A stretch of DNA of 64,000 nt from Actinostola sp. cb2023 (Eukaryota > Cnidaria > Anthozoa > Actiniaria > Actinostolidae). The translations under genes and the position numbers were made by a program. Below are positions 1 to 14,900 of the stretch, in pieces (position 1 is the first letter of the stretch; each line of letters begins with the position of its first letter). A model generated the notes under the pieces. That model did no database searches. It was given only the letters and a program-made list of their open reading frames with translations, and was not told where the DNA came from. The DNA lies in the NCBI GenBank assembly GCA_033675265.1, contig JAUJYZ010001178.1, positions 124,001 through 188,000 of the forward strand, in the 5' to 3' direction.

Positions 1-3000
1 ATCTAGGGTTGGCAGATGTATCTTGTTTAATGGAAAAAATCATCCAAGCTCTGGAGCATGGGCAAGACATTGGTAATAATGATTGACAGAGGACGTTAAC
101 TGAAATACTTATTTTCATACAATCCCTGTATATCTGCCATAAATAGAGTACAAACCATAGACCCTATGCATAACTCCGTGCCTTTAAAATAGACAAACTA
201 AAACCTTTACAGTACAAATTGTTTCAGCCATCAGAAAGAGTACTTCAAAATACACAAAATTGGAAAGTTGGGTTGTTATAGACCTAATATTCAAGAAGTT
301 ATTACAGATCAAAAACAGAGAGTTTTGTATGTATTTATCAACCGAGGCCTTTAGAGCCTCGTTTTCATGTTTTTTCACACTATAAAGTACTCATAGCTTC
401 GCAGGAATTTAATATTTCACCTTCAAACTCACAGACTAACTTTCTTGGAGCATTTGCTACTTAAAACATAAATGCTCAACTATTATGCTAATTAGCAGCT
501 GCCATTTTTGCATAGGGTCTATATGTCCGTGAAATAGTACTATTACTAAATAGTACTAAATAGTGTTATCTCCATTGTTTTCTATTATTGTTTCATTAGT
601 GCTATTTAGTACTAATTAGTTATTTAGTTTTCAAGCTTTTCTAAATTGCACTCTATCTGCCATATATAGAGTGCAAACCATATGTCCGTGAAATAGTACT
701 ATTACTAAATAGTGTTATCTCTATTGTTTCATTAGTGCTATTTAGTACTAATTAGTTAGTAATGTTTCAAGGACATATGGTTTACACTCTACACTGCACA
801 TTTATGATTATTTCGTGCAGTGATTGGCTAAGGTTATTTTGGGAGAATCAGAACGACATCCCGATAATTAAATATTGTTATTATTTTTTTTTAAGGTTAG
901 GGATTTATTATAAATATTTATTGTTGATCATTGGGATGTCGTTCTGATTCTTGCAAAATCGCTCTCCCGCAGAATAAGAACTAACAGTGAGTTTTACATG
1001 TACTTAGCTTTTTTATATAAGTGTTTAGTTAACTTGTATATTTTATATCTTGGTTATATTATTTTATAATGCGCAGTTGAAAATATTCCACAAAAAATGC
1101 TGACGGCGAATGCAATGTTTATAGTAGTTGTGGATAAGAGTTGGTGCCGGAGAGCTTAGAGTGATTCCAATCAGAAACCTGGGCACTACTAATTAGCTGT
1201 CAGTGTATATTAGATGCAAAGTAACAAAAGACAACAAAAGAGTGCTTCTTTGACCAGAATCGGGTCAAAAATGACGTCACAGTACAGGAATGTTGGCCTC
1301 ACATCGCAGACGCTTCTTTCCACTTTCTCAGCAAACTTCCATCTCTCTTGATATATTCGTCAATAAATTATTATTAATTATTATTATTAATTATTATTAT
1401 TATTAATTATTATTATTATTAATTATTATTATTATTATTATTATCAAAATATCATTACTGATGATGTGTTGGACATTCAGGTGGTATTGCAAGTCTATTG
1501 GAGTATGAAACAGAGAGACAAAGGGCTATAGTCCCCATGACCATAGCAACAGACCTACTAAACAAACTGTTTTCAACCTCAAGTATATTGCCTATTGCAG
1601 CAAGGACGGCAGGTCTATTGGCAGTCAATGCATCGAATCCTATAAAGGTACCTACTCATTGTTTGACATCATGCATATAGCTAATTGCATAATCGTTGTC
1701 GGGTTGAAAATCATGAAAGCTATGACCAAAAGGAATTCTGGGAAATTAAAACTCTCAAATAACACCGTCAAATCATTGACCTTTTTATCCAGACTTGTAG
1801 GATGTTAGTTAAATAGCTCATATACCTTCAAAACTACGAGATAGACATCAACGTTTATCAAGTAAAGGGGTAGTAATGCAAATGTAATAGTATTGTATTT
1901 ATAGTGTAGCCCTGCTTCACAAAGACCTGTGGACAATAGAGTTATGGGAAATGCGAGTCTTGGATAGGCAGCCCCTGCATAGCCTATAGCTCTGTACGGA
2001 AACAGGGGAAGCAGGACGCAATACCCAATAACCCATTGATATTCCTAACCTTTAATACCCGAAACTACTCCTTAAACCCCCACACCCAAAACTACTACTG
2101 AATGAACTCCACATACCCGAAACTACCGCAAGTGCTATCAGTACAAAACCAGTTTGAAATCAACGAGGAGGCTATATGACCCCCGAAACTGAGAGTCAAG
2201 TCTTCCCCCTATTCTAAAACGCCTCATAATTCAGGTTAAGATTCTGACCAGCTAGAAAATGTTCTACCCGTAACTTAATATATCTGCATATAAAGATCCG
2301 CCATCTCGGTAGATTTCCATCCGATCTGGTGGACACCTTCTTCTTTTGAGGCACCGAAAAGCCTTAGGAGGACGGCAGTCCCACCCCTAAAGCCTCGTAG
2401 GGTCTAGCTTGCACTGCAGTGAGAAATGGGGCGTTGATAACGCAGTCATTCTTTGAAGTTGTTTGAAAATGGGAACCGTTACGCAGGACAACCACCGTTT
2501 TTATCCTATTCAGGTCTGAGGCCCTTATTTATCTACAAATGGTTAGACCTTCGCGTGGCTTGGATGATCCCGTAAATGGTGGTCCCGTCTCTCCACATGA
2601 CTACAATATAGCAATATAGACTAGGAGGGACGTACAAAAGCCACTGAGGACGTGAACAAACCCGGGGGGGGGGGTACTTGGTTAAAAAATGGTTAGGTAT
2701 GTACGGCGAGATGTTTAGGGACCCTGTTTTTGGAATTTGTCACTCGAAAACCTGGATTTACGAATTTCCCAATTAAAAAAACCTGGATTTACGAATTTTT
2801 ATTGACGATCTGATACGATGCATTCGTCAGGATATTTTGCCAGACTAACACTCTAACACCTTTACGTCTGTATGCAAATTATTAAAAATTAATAAATGTT
2901 TTTTAGGCTATAACCTGGATTAATGATTTTTATGCGTTCATTTTACCTGGATTAGAGAATAAAATGGCCCAAAACCTGGACCCTGTACCGCCGCACATAT

Positions 3001-6000
3001 ATATCATGTAATTATTGGGAGGTGATCGAAGTCAGAAATGGGGAATAATTCCTGAAGTGAGTCGCGTTCAATTAATACAGCGGTAATCAGTCTCGTTTTA
3101 CAAATAAAACGCCAGTATCTCCTCCACAAAAGTATTAAGCCAATCAGAAATCCGCTTAGAAACATTTATTAATTTAAAAAGCTACATTTTGGCTACAGTT
3201 CTCCTTCAACCCAATTAATATATGATTTGCAAATGAAGAACAATCCATGGACACTGACGAGATGTATCAATGGACAAGCAACCTTCAAGATTCGAGTATT
3301 GATTTACACCCATTTGTAAAATTAAAAAGTGCTGAAAATCATTATTCCTGCAACTGAGATACGCACACAAAAAGTACATCCCAAATTATCTACGTAATTA
3401 CTCGTGCCCAGGCCGTAGGCCGCACGAGTTATAAAACCCAACGCGTATTTTTTTTTTTTGGGCGTCAGTTGCACAATATCCGGTCACATGGTATCGAGAC
3501 CAAATACCGGGCCTAGTATCTCCATCACGTGTAAATGTATTGGAACCATTTGGCGTCAGTTGTGCAATATCCGGTCACATGGTATCAAGACCCTAGTATC
3601 TCTATTATATTTAAATGTATTGGAACCATTTATATACAAACATTTATCTGTCTCACAATCGATGTGGGACTTTGTCAAATCCAAAACACTACGCATGACC
3701 ACTAATTACTCGAACCCAGACCCCAAACATTTGCCACAGACCGGTAGCTGCCACGAAATTTACATACCACAGGTATCCAGCATCCCTTGCGGTTAGCACA
3801 TGGTGCACATGCTCAGAAGTACAAGACGACGGCCATTTTGGTTTTTAGACCAACGATTCGTGTGGAATTCTACGAGCAAAATCTTGCACTTTTTACTCGT
3901 TGGAGTGTTAAGTTAAGTGTTGAAGACGAGAAGATCTTCAAATTTGAGATCGCCACCCCTTCCATTCGTGAGGGAGCTGTTGTAGCAGCAAATAACGAAG
4001 AGACCAGCAAATATATGGTCGCCACCCCTTCCATTCGTGAGGGAGCTGTCCCAGCAGCAAATAACGAAGAGACCAGCAAATATATGGTCGCCACCCCTTC
4101 CATTCGCGAGGGAGCTGTCCCAGCAGCAAATAACGAAGAGACCACAAGTACGGTCGAATTGCAAAGGTATAATGAAACAAACAAGTATCAAATGAACCAA
4201 TGTTATCAAAAATCAAAGTTATACTATGAAACAAACAGTAAACAAATGAACCATTGTTATCAAAAATCAAAGTTATTGAAACACTCAAATCTACAAAACT
4301 GTCATGCCAAAAGTGTTGTTGCCGTTGGTTGTACTTCTGTATCTTATGATATGAGGAGAGAAGTAAGTCAGAAATATGATAATAATTATCTTAGTCAATC
4401 AAGAAGAGCCAAGCATAAAATATCAAAAATCTTAGTTACTATTATTGTTGATTGTTATCCAATATGCAATAAACAGCATCAGAGGTATTGTATTTCAAGG
4501 AGAAAGTTACTGATTTCAGGTGACATTGAAGTAAACCCAGGCCCAGTTTCCAATGCAAATAATACAGTGCCAAGAATTCCCCCAATGGTGTTATTACAGT
4601 CTAGATTAACCGAGCAAGGTTTAAGATCAATAGATGTTGGTGGTGCAGGTGATTGTTTTTTTAGAACAGTATCACATCAATTATATGGTGAAACCAACTA
4701 TCACATGGATGTACGTACTACTGGTGTTCAATACATGAGAAATAATCCAGAAAGGTTTATTGAGAGTAATACAGCTTACTCATGGGTAAAGTACATATCT
4801 AATATGTCTCGACAAGGTACATGGTGTGATGCACTAATCATACAAGCAGTTGCAGATGCTATGAATCTTACCATCCGTATTACAGAATCAAATGAGGGCT
4901 TTGCAGCATTCACTGTTATGCGCATGTGCGAGACAATTCAGTAGTACAAGACTCCATGATATATGCTTTCGCTCTGACGCCGCTAGCTAGACACACACCA
5001 GCTTTGACAATATCATTGTGTAAATACATTCCATTTGCCCTATAATCTGATTTGATTTGATTTTGACTTTATTTTTAGTGACGGTTTTGGATTTGATAAT
5101 GTCCCACATCGATTGATAGAAAGATAAATGTTTGTATATAAATGGTTCCAATACATTTATACTTGATGAAGATACTAGGCCCCGGTCTTCTCCCCTTGCC
5201 CTCCCCACATAGAATATACAGGGATTCCAATTCAACTAACTTGGGTGATCCAAAGCATTCCCACCAGGGCACGAGTGAACCCTGCCGACAGGGTCTAGTT
5301 AAAATTACAACGCCGAGACAATCCCACAACCAGATTTTAACATGTCTACTTCCCGACTTGTCACTCCTAAGTACTTTTGAGAAACCCACGAATGCCGTAT
5401 CTATTAATAAACACATACAAAACTGAATGTTTTGAAAATAGTTTCATGCCCGTATGCGTGAATAAATTAATGGAACTATGCTAATGCTATCATTAATTCA
5501 TTATATCATTACGGTCTTTTTACCTTGTGATAATATGGAGTTTTTCCAAATTTCTATTTGCAAATTAATATTTAATACATTTATTCTTCCAGTAATCTTG
5601 CATTCAAACTTTAGATCATGTTCCTATTCATTCACTAGTCGGCGGTCGCCAAAATACATATATTAACCTTCCAACATGAGCTGCGGGGAGCCGACAATGG
5701 CAGTTACAGGGGTACTTCCCTGGCTGGCCGAGGTAGGGGCACTGGTTTGGGTACAACTGAATCCTCTCTATCCTGACTTTTAACACAAGAACACTATGTC
5801 TTTAGGAGAAGCAGATACCAAAGTCGTATCTAAATAGGAGAAGGAAGGGACTCCAGGAAGCGTCATTTCCATTGGACATCGCTGTCTTTCGTACCCCGGG
5901 CTTTCGTAGGCCCTGGAGCTTCCCACGCGATCTAGTTCAATCTTCGATTCTAGAGAGCTAACCCTTTTAGCTTTCACCTACCATCATGTATCAACGAACG

Positions 6001-8946
6001 TCCAACATGTATTGCTCGAGAAATGTAATAGGTTATCGAGTGATCCTACTATAGTACCGTGATCTTCGGCAATTCACCTACTGTGGCATATATATCGATG
6101 CAGCCAAAATCTTTCTTATATTAATTATTGTTATTAAAGGACACCTTGGTAAACATCATTGATCATGACACATTACAACCAGGTTCAGTTAGGGGCGGAC
6201 CATTTGATTTTTGATGGGGGGTGGGGGCGATTTAAAGTATGGTCGATATTTTTTTTTCACCTTTTCATGTTGCACGATATTTTTTCACTGCCTTAGGCCC
6301 TTGCACGATATTTTTTTTAACCAAATTTATTTTTGTTTGCCAATATCTAGTTCAGTTGCCAAATTGATAAGTATTGAAAATTGTATAATAAATTACCTTT
6401 GTTATTTAATTTAATTATTTGTACAGTCTGTTGTTCTACTTACATCATGATTTATTAAATTTACATGCCATCAATCAATGAATGGTGAAATTTCCACTGA
6501 AACAGAAAAATCCTAGGGAGTATAAGCTATTATAATATAAACTATGTGTACCTCCCAAGAACGCGCGATTTGATTGGTTGTTGAGCGTGCATTGTTATGT
6601 TATAGAAGTACGGAGCAGCGAAAACAAAGCAGAAAACCTGTTTAAAACTAGTTTTATATTATAAAGCGAATAGAAGATGACTCTCCTTGCTTCTATACAA
6701 AAATAATGCACTTCTGAGGTCTTGAAAGCTGTTTCAAGACCTCAGCGTGCATTAATTTTGTATAGAAGCACGGAGAGTCATTTTCTTTTAGTTAAATATA
6801 TAATTATCAAGTATTCAATGCTTTTCAAAGGCGTAGCATGCTTTTTTTCTAATGTATACGCACAGAGAAACGAGTGCCGAAGCCGCGCGCTTTTAGAGGG
6901 GTAAGGGGGCATACTCCCCCTGGAAATTTTGAAATCTAGAGCAGTCTTGGAAATACCATTTTCTTCGTTTTCTAGCGGATTTTCTTGCTACACAAATATA
7001 TCTAGTAAAATGCTTTTAAAGGTGGAAGTGCTTGCTCGATATTTATTTTGGGATTTAACCCCCGCCCCCATCAACGATCAAATGGTCCGCCCCTTAAACG
7101 CATTGCCACATCGTAGCTGCCACGTACCTTGTAAGTACATAACACCAACAACCAGTTTTAATGACGTCATACATAACACCTCGTTCTGTAATGTGTAGCA
7201 GAGGGCCTAGAATTATCTCATATATCGTGTCGACGAAGCCGTCAACCCTATCTTGGAGAAATCGCTAGAAGTGTTAAGGGAGGCTAAGTATAAGAGAACG
7301 CTTCGACGAACACCTACGTAGCATGGGAACGCAGACTGCCAGTTTCACTGTCACTAAACACTTCGCCACAGGTGACCAATATCGCCGAGTTACATCGAAG
7401 CGAGAGAATTGCCCATTACAAAAAAGAGCAGGGGACTGGGAACGAGTTTATTAGAATTAATGTAATTACGAAATTAAGTTTATGACATGAAACAACATGT
7501 TGAAATTATCATATGTGCAAAGTTTGATGTGATTTGAGTGAATTCTGTCGGAATTATAAACTTTTGAAATTTTGAAATTTTACAGTGAATGTATGGTTTG
7601 GGTAGACAACGCAAAAAAATACAGAGTTTGTATGGGAAAATGTACATCTTTGATGCCCTCTAACATCGTCAATATTAAGCCAAAGTTCACCAAACTTTCC
7701 AGATTAGCTAAGTTTGATCTGCTCTGTCAGAAAATGATGCCCATTTTTGCTAGTTTCTTATTGAATTAGTTTTACGGACTTGGTCCCAGTCCCCTGCTCT
7801 TTTTTGTAATGGCCAATAGAGGTACGACTCTGTGGTGGTTCTGCTCTTCGGAGTAAAGCAGAGGCCAAAGGAACTTATTTCGTTTTATACTCTTTGAGGA
7901 TTATATAGGTCCCTATCATGCAGCGGTAAGCCCGAGTGGCCAAGAGTGAAACACACCCTAATATCATATACACGCATTACCCATGAGCCCTTGCTCATGC
8001 CCCAATAATAATAATTAATGCCTCTTTATTCCTAGATAAAATACATATCTATGGTTACAAATACTAAGAACATCGATATCATTGACACGCGGTAGGCAGA
8101 ATATTGTCGCTATGCCTCAGAAAGTTCTTACTGGAAGGTCCGTGTATATCCTAGTGACGTTAAATAGAATATAGTCGTAGCGCGAGAGAAGCAGCGGCCT
8201 CAGCTTGTGGAAAACATTGAACCAAAGGCAATAATTAGTCACTAGCTGTCCCATGTACCGACCATCTATGCATTGACTGCAGGATACTTCAAAGAAACGG
8301 ATATGACTAATAACAATTACTAGGTCAATGGAGTGGGAAACAAAATCACTGGCCTTTCAACAAAAGGGAAGAATGGTATATACACAAAGCAACAATTTTC
8401 CCCCGGTAAACCAGTGTGCGGCTATATATATAAGCGATGCGACTGAGAAACATTGTACCCAGGAAAACGATATGTTTCTAATCCATGCATTGAGGAATGC
8501 GATGAGTACTCCATGCGTGATATAAATTCCACCTGGTCATACGTTAATAAGGAACCAGGGTACTGATCGGATAGATACTAACTTGCATTTTGATACTATT
8601 ATTTCCCAATAATTACTCTGAAATGAGGCCCCAAAAAACCTCCGGGCTGTCCGAGTCTTTAGTAACGACACTCAGGGACTTTGTTCCATACTATCGAGAG
8701 CGGTCAACGGTGTGCTGGGAGATGGACAACTGTTCTATTGATCCAGCCAGAAAAGTTTATGCAGGCGTTTTCGATATGGAGAACAAAAAAAAACGTTTTC
8801 CAGGTGTTTTCGAAATGGAGAACCAAAAAAAACGTTTCCCAGGTGTTTTCAATCTGGAGAACCAAAAAAAGATGTTTCCCAGGTGTATGAGAACCAAAAC
8901 CAACCCACAAACCCGTTTCGTTGCCCAGGCATTTTTAATCTGGCGA

Positions 8947-8996
<50 letters not shown>

Positions 8997-11900
8997 AAAA
9001 GAACTAAAAAATTACCAGGAGTCTTAAACGTTTGCCAGGAGTTTTGAATCTAATTAAGCGAGGGGTACTTTTTTCCCAGACCAGAAGAAATTCATAATTA
9101 ATGTCATTCCCAGCAAACTACCGTCAGAACAGCTTTTCCACTGAACAGATGCCACTGACCGCTCCTGTACTATCACAGTTCTCGGGATAACTGAAAAGCT
9201 TGTTGTATTCTATCTCCGAACGAATGCAGATCGTTTTCAAACTATTTTACATGACACATGTAACAATTATTACAGGATTACATCTCGTTTATTGCTATCC
9301 GTAAGGTTTTACATAAGTAGTGCGAAGAACGTAACAATAAATTTTACGGCGAATGATAGCTAGAGCCAAACCTTCGAGTGGCATCAACGTACTCAACTAC
9401 TCATTAAATACACCTTATCCCCTAAGGTACATACAACAATATACAATAGTCTATTTAGACACGCCATCCAAGTGCGCGAAGCTTGTTCAAAATACGAACG
9501 TGCAGTGTGACCTTGACAACACCTTGACACAACATATCGTGCTACCATGCATTCCAAACCATTAGAAAATCAGTTTGTGCCTTTATAGTCATATCTATAT
9601 ATAACTACCGCTTGTAAATTGCGTCAGTTCGGCTAGCGAGGTTGGCTACCAAATGGACCGGGGAGCCTGGGCCGAAAACTTCGATGGGCTTGCCCTTATC
9701 CCAAAGTATTCAATTCTACATAGCTGTCTACATACGGCTTAACCAACCCGTCAATGAAAATCGTCGAATTTCCGTGGCTTTACTAGAATAAGCCTGATAT
9801 ATGCGCACGCATGTAGGAAAAAGAAACGAGATACAAAAAGGCGCAGCCCACCGAATTGTCGGCCCTAGGCAACCCCGAGGGGCATAAAAGGCTTAGATGC
9901 CCGCACCCAGGTACGACAAGACGGTTGCAAAAGATCTAAAAATGTTCCTTGCATTCGTTAATTAACACCTGAATCAAAAAATTATACTAATAATAATAGC
10001 ACATTGTGTTGAATGCTATCAAGCATATAAATACCCTCATAGTGGTATTTTGAAAGTGGTCCAACTGACCACACCCCTAAAACCAGCACCTGTGTTGCTA
10101 TACCTCTACCGCTCCTGCCACGGCAGCTTTGCATGCAAATGTGATTACCACTTTACTCTATTCCTTCGAGCTAAGGAGACTGATAATCACGTCCCTAGAT
10201 TCTGGACGGTACGTGAGTGGTCCAGATTGTCTAAAAATGACCTCATACTCCGCGGCATAGATCTGGCATGCACGCCTTATCGTCTAGAATCTGAAGCGCA
10301 GCCTATAGTAACCGTCTGACTTGCGTAAGGTACGCCACAACATTTCCCAGTAGACTGCGCGACTGCCTTCCTCTCTTTTACTTCAGACTGATATTCGCGA
10401 AAGTCGAGAGGAAAGAACCAAAAGGGTAGCCAAATCGCCTAAACACGATAAATGCCACCAACGAAACGTTAACGAACAAAACAAAAGGGATGGGGTGCCC
10501 TTGGAAAGGAATGCGTCAAATGGAATGCAACGCACAATAGACGCAAGTGTGAAAAAATCTTGACGCCCGATGGGAAAACGCGAACAGATATCTGCAAATT
10601 TGCAATGCAAATCCGATTGCAAAATAACCTTCTAACATTTGTCCACGCTATGGAATTTGACAATAATCTGCCACTACAGAGTTGCGCTTGGCTATCTCTC
10701 TCCTGGTCTTGGCCTCCTACCAAGCAATATATCAAGCGAAATCATCCATTCCCTGCCACTACAGAGTTGCGCTTGGCTATCTCTCTCCTGGTCTTGGCCT
10801 CCTACCAAGCAATATATCAAGCGAAATCATCCATTCCCTGCCACTACAGAGTTGCGCTTGGCTATCTCTCCTGGTCTTGGCCTTCGACCAAGCAATATAT
10901 CAAGCGAAATTATCCATTCTCTGCCACTACAGAGTTGCGCTTGGCTATCTCTCTCCTGGTCTTGGCCTCCTACCAAGCAATATATCAAGCGAAATCATCC
11001 ATTCCCTGCCACTACAGAGTTGCGCTTGGCTATCTCTCTCCTGGTCTTGGCCTTCGACCAAGCAATATATCAAGCGAAATTATCCATTCTCTGCCACTAC
11101 AGAGTTGCGCTTGGCATATCAAGCGAAATTATTCGTTCTCTGCCACTACAGAGTTGCGCTTGGCTATATCTCTCTCCTGGTCTTGGCCTTCGACCAAGCA
11201 ATATAACAAGCGAAATTATCCATTCTCTGCCACTACAGGGTTGCGCTTGGCATATCAAGCGAAATTATTCGTTCTCTGCCACTACAGAGTTGCGCTTGGC
11301 TATATCTCTCTCCTGATCTTGGCCTCCTACCAAGTAATATAACAAGCGAAATTATCCATTCTCTGCCACTACAGAGTTGCGCTTGGCATATCAAGCGAAA
11401 TTATTCGTTCTCTGCCACTACAGAGTTGCGCTTGGCTATATCTCTCTCCTGGTCTTGGCCTTCGACCAAGCAATATAACAAGCGAAATTATCCATTCTCT
11501 GCCACTACAGGGTTGCGCTTGGCATATCAAGCGAAATTATTCGTTCTCTGCCACTACAGAGTTGCGCTTGGCTATCTCTCTCCTGGTCTTGGCCTCCACC
11601 AGGCACTATATATATCAAGCGAAATTATCCGTTCTCTGCCGCTACATACATGTAGTTGCGCTTGGCTATCTCCCTCCTGGTCCTGCTCTTAAATGACAAA
11701 TATCAATAGCAATATATCAAGCGAAATTCTGCATTCCCTGCCACAACCGAGATATCCTTGGCTATTTCTATCCTTCTTTCCTCGGCTTCTACAGGGCAAT
11801 ATAAACGGAAACTATTAATTCTCAGCCACTAGCGTGATACTCTTGTCCCTTCGATGCCCGTTTCTATGCTGGACCTACACGGAGCAAATAGGGAAATACT

Positions 11901-14900
11901 ATAATTTGTTCTCTATCGAGCGACATGGAGGGCGTAACCCTTCCGTCAGCTAACTCACACATATAAACCAATTAAACACGAAACCGCACTATAAAAGGGC
12001 CTGTGCCAGGCAGCTAACACCTTCAGTTGTCAGTCATCCATCGTACTGTCAAGAGCTCTGCATCGTAACAATGGGCGCGAAATTTAAATTCAAAAAATTG
12101 AATTTCAAATTGTTGACTTTCAAAATCTTGTTATTAGTTTTGAATGATCAGTTTTGAAAATATTGATATTTAGCTCAGTTTTATCGAAGTCCAGCTGAAT
12201 AATAATTATGAACTTTGAGTCGTTCAATTCGACATGAATACGAGCATATGGGTATTTTGTCTGCGCATGCGCCAACAGCATTGACCAGTGACGTCTGAAC
12301 CATTTTCCAGCTCGATAGCTCATTTTAAGGATATTTTGTAGGAGATCTACGCGTTTCTAAAGTTTAAACGTCATGACAATTTACTCATTTTTAAAGACGA
12401 TAAACACTTCTTCCCCTGGGTATATCTTTGGCCGCTGTTATTTCTTTTGATGGCGAGATATTTTACATTGAAATGCGACTTTGGTGTTTGGAGTTGGATG
12501 TTCAGCGTTGATTATTTCTACAATCAAGTATTCTACAGCACTGGATTAACGCTTGGTAATTGTGATGAAAGTAAACTTTTAGAATTTTAATGAAATGGTC
12601 TTTCAGGTGGACGCGATTTCGAGCTATGGCCCGGTGAATATGTAGAAGTGTTCAATTTAGGTCGAACTTTAACGAGATATTTCTTGAAATTTTTACCGAC
12701 CCCCAAGTTGGAGATAATTACCACAGCATTCATTCCTTTATATAATTTCAGTTTTCATAGAGAATGGGGCTTCAAAAAATGCATAGCTGTCAGATTTAAT
12801 AAATTCTTCTCACCCTATACTCGGTGTAATGGCGGAATTGATGTTTTGTGTTACTTCTCGAAGCCATGGTTCTATCATATCTTCGTCTATTTCCTTATTC
12901 TAAGTCTTTGAAAGTATAAATGAGAGAACAGACTTTGCAGAAAAATTAGTTATTAAGAAAATTAAAACTTGTTTCTACTGTTTTGCATTGCATTATTTTT
13001 GCTTACCATTTACGGAACTCGCGACGAGCAGAAATGTGGACTCCAAGCATTCAAGTCAAATTATCTTTCGATTTCTACCGACCCCCAAGCTGCTTAATGT
13101 TACGGAGGCGAAGATTATTCAATAGTCATTCCATTCATCACAATAAATGACTTTCAAAAAATGTATAGCTCCTGCTGTGAATGGTCAAAGTGCATGTATA
13201 CGGCGAAGACGGCAGCCATTGTCAGTTTAGCTTGTCATGTCTGGACCTCCGTCACCTTGCAATATGCAACTCATAATACATCGTAAATACTGGTTATGAC
13301 AACTGCAGCATGCCTTCAGCATTGATAAAATAGAATCCATCATTTTAGAGTTGGATATATTCATATAGACAAGTTAATAAATAAATATCTGAAGTAGAAC
13401 TTCGCCATCTTGTTTGTTATTCCTGGTATTTAAATTAGCGCGGGATATATGCGCGTGTCAGAGGGTCTTTGTGTTTATGTTGGCATTTCACGCATGCGCA
13501 GACAAAATGCCCATGTGCTATGAATACGAAGATGTTACTCCACCATTTCAAATTGATTCAACTGAGCTGGAAAGGTGTGAAATGAAGGCGGTCCAGTCCC
13601 TTTTATAGCGCGGTAAACGAATCACCAACATAGAACTAGGCAAACAATATATAGAAACTAGTTGTAGAAGTTCTTGAGCGTCCATCACCAACATAGAACT
13701 AGGTTGTAGAAGTTCTTGAGCGTCCATCACCAACATAGAACTAGGTTGTAGAAGTTCTTGAGCGTCCATCACCAACATAGAACTAGGTTGTAGAAGTTCT
13801 TGAGCGTCCATCACCAACATAGAACTAGGTTGTAGAAGTTCTTGAGCGGCGTCCATGACCAACATAGAACTAGGTTGTTGAAGTTCTTGAGCGTCCATCA
13901 CCAGAGCAGCTAAACCGGAGGACCAGCAGGCATGAGCTTCAGCGGTTATGTTAATGTGTGATTGTTCTGTCCAATTTATAGTTGTTGTTACGCATGGCTG
14001 CACATTAAATATTATTATATTTGCATTACTACCCCTTTACTTGATAAACGTTGATGTCTATCTAGTGTAATCATTGCCAGCGTTCGCTTGTGTGTTCATC
14101 AGTTTAACAAATTTACAATAACAAAAATTATTCAAACATGTTTACACACCATCTTGTATTTCTCAATCTTACAAATTTCTTGACTATTTCGTGCAGTTCG
14201 TAGTCATTTAGTGTCGCAAAGCGAACGCTATCATTTATTTTCTGTTCGGACTCAACTTCCTCCAGTGACAAGCATAGTTTTTCATCTGAAATTTCCTCAA
14301 GAAATTCAACTTGGAACCACAGGTAGCCCAAGCTGATTATCTGTATGGGAGAATATATATGAAAACTACGAATGATCACTGAAAATATCTTTATTCTAAT
14401 AAAATGCTTCAAAAACCTTCATTTACCTTTGTTGTGATTCCTTTAATGTCTGTAATGATTTTGGGAGCATTTAGACTTGTTTTAGGGTGGTTTTTGTTTT
14501 CTTGAATTCACTCTCTAAAAGACGAAGTCAAGGTAGGAGACCTCAAGATCGGGTGACTCGATTCAACCGGCCATAAATCGAAAGGAATTCAATTCACATT
14601 GATATTTTCACTGGATACCGATTGTACGATAAATTCCCCACATTTTCCATCCTCTTACAACCGAATTACGCCAAATAATCAGTACGAAATTACCAATTTA
14701 CTTGCTGAAACTTGAGCTAGAATATGCGTGGACGCTACGGTGGCGCAACGGAAAATTGCAAATTCTTTACACAGCGGGGGTGGCTGCGAACAAATTTCAT
14801 ACGGTCCCTACTCCCCAAGTACCAAAGCTTGTTTCGGCGAACCGAATCATAGATGGCATTTGGTACTTGGGGAGTAGGGACCGTATGAAATTTGTTCGCA

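Noticed and set aside
10560..11342. Open frames of 174-260 codons
   Set aside because: By-products of the 85/47-bp satellite, with the same peptide appearing in shifted frames.
13548..14003. 151-codon - strand frame with LVMDAQELLQPSSM repeats
   Set aside because: Mostly the 42-bp satellite; flanks show no start context, splice sites or family.
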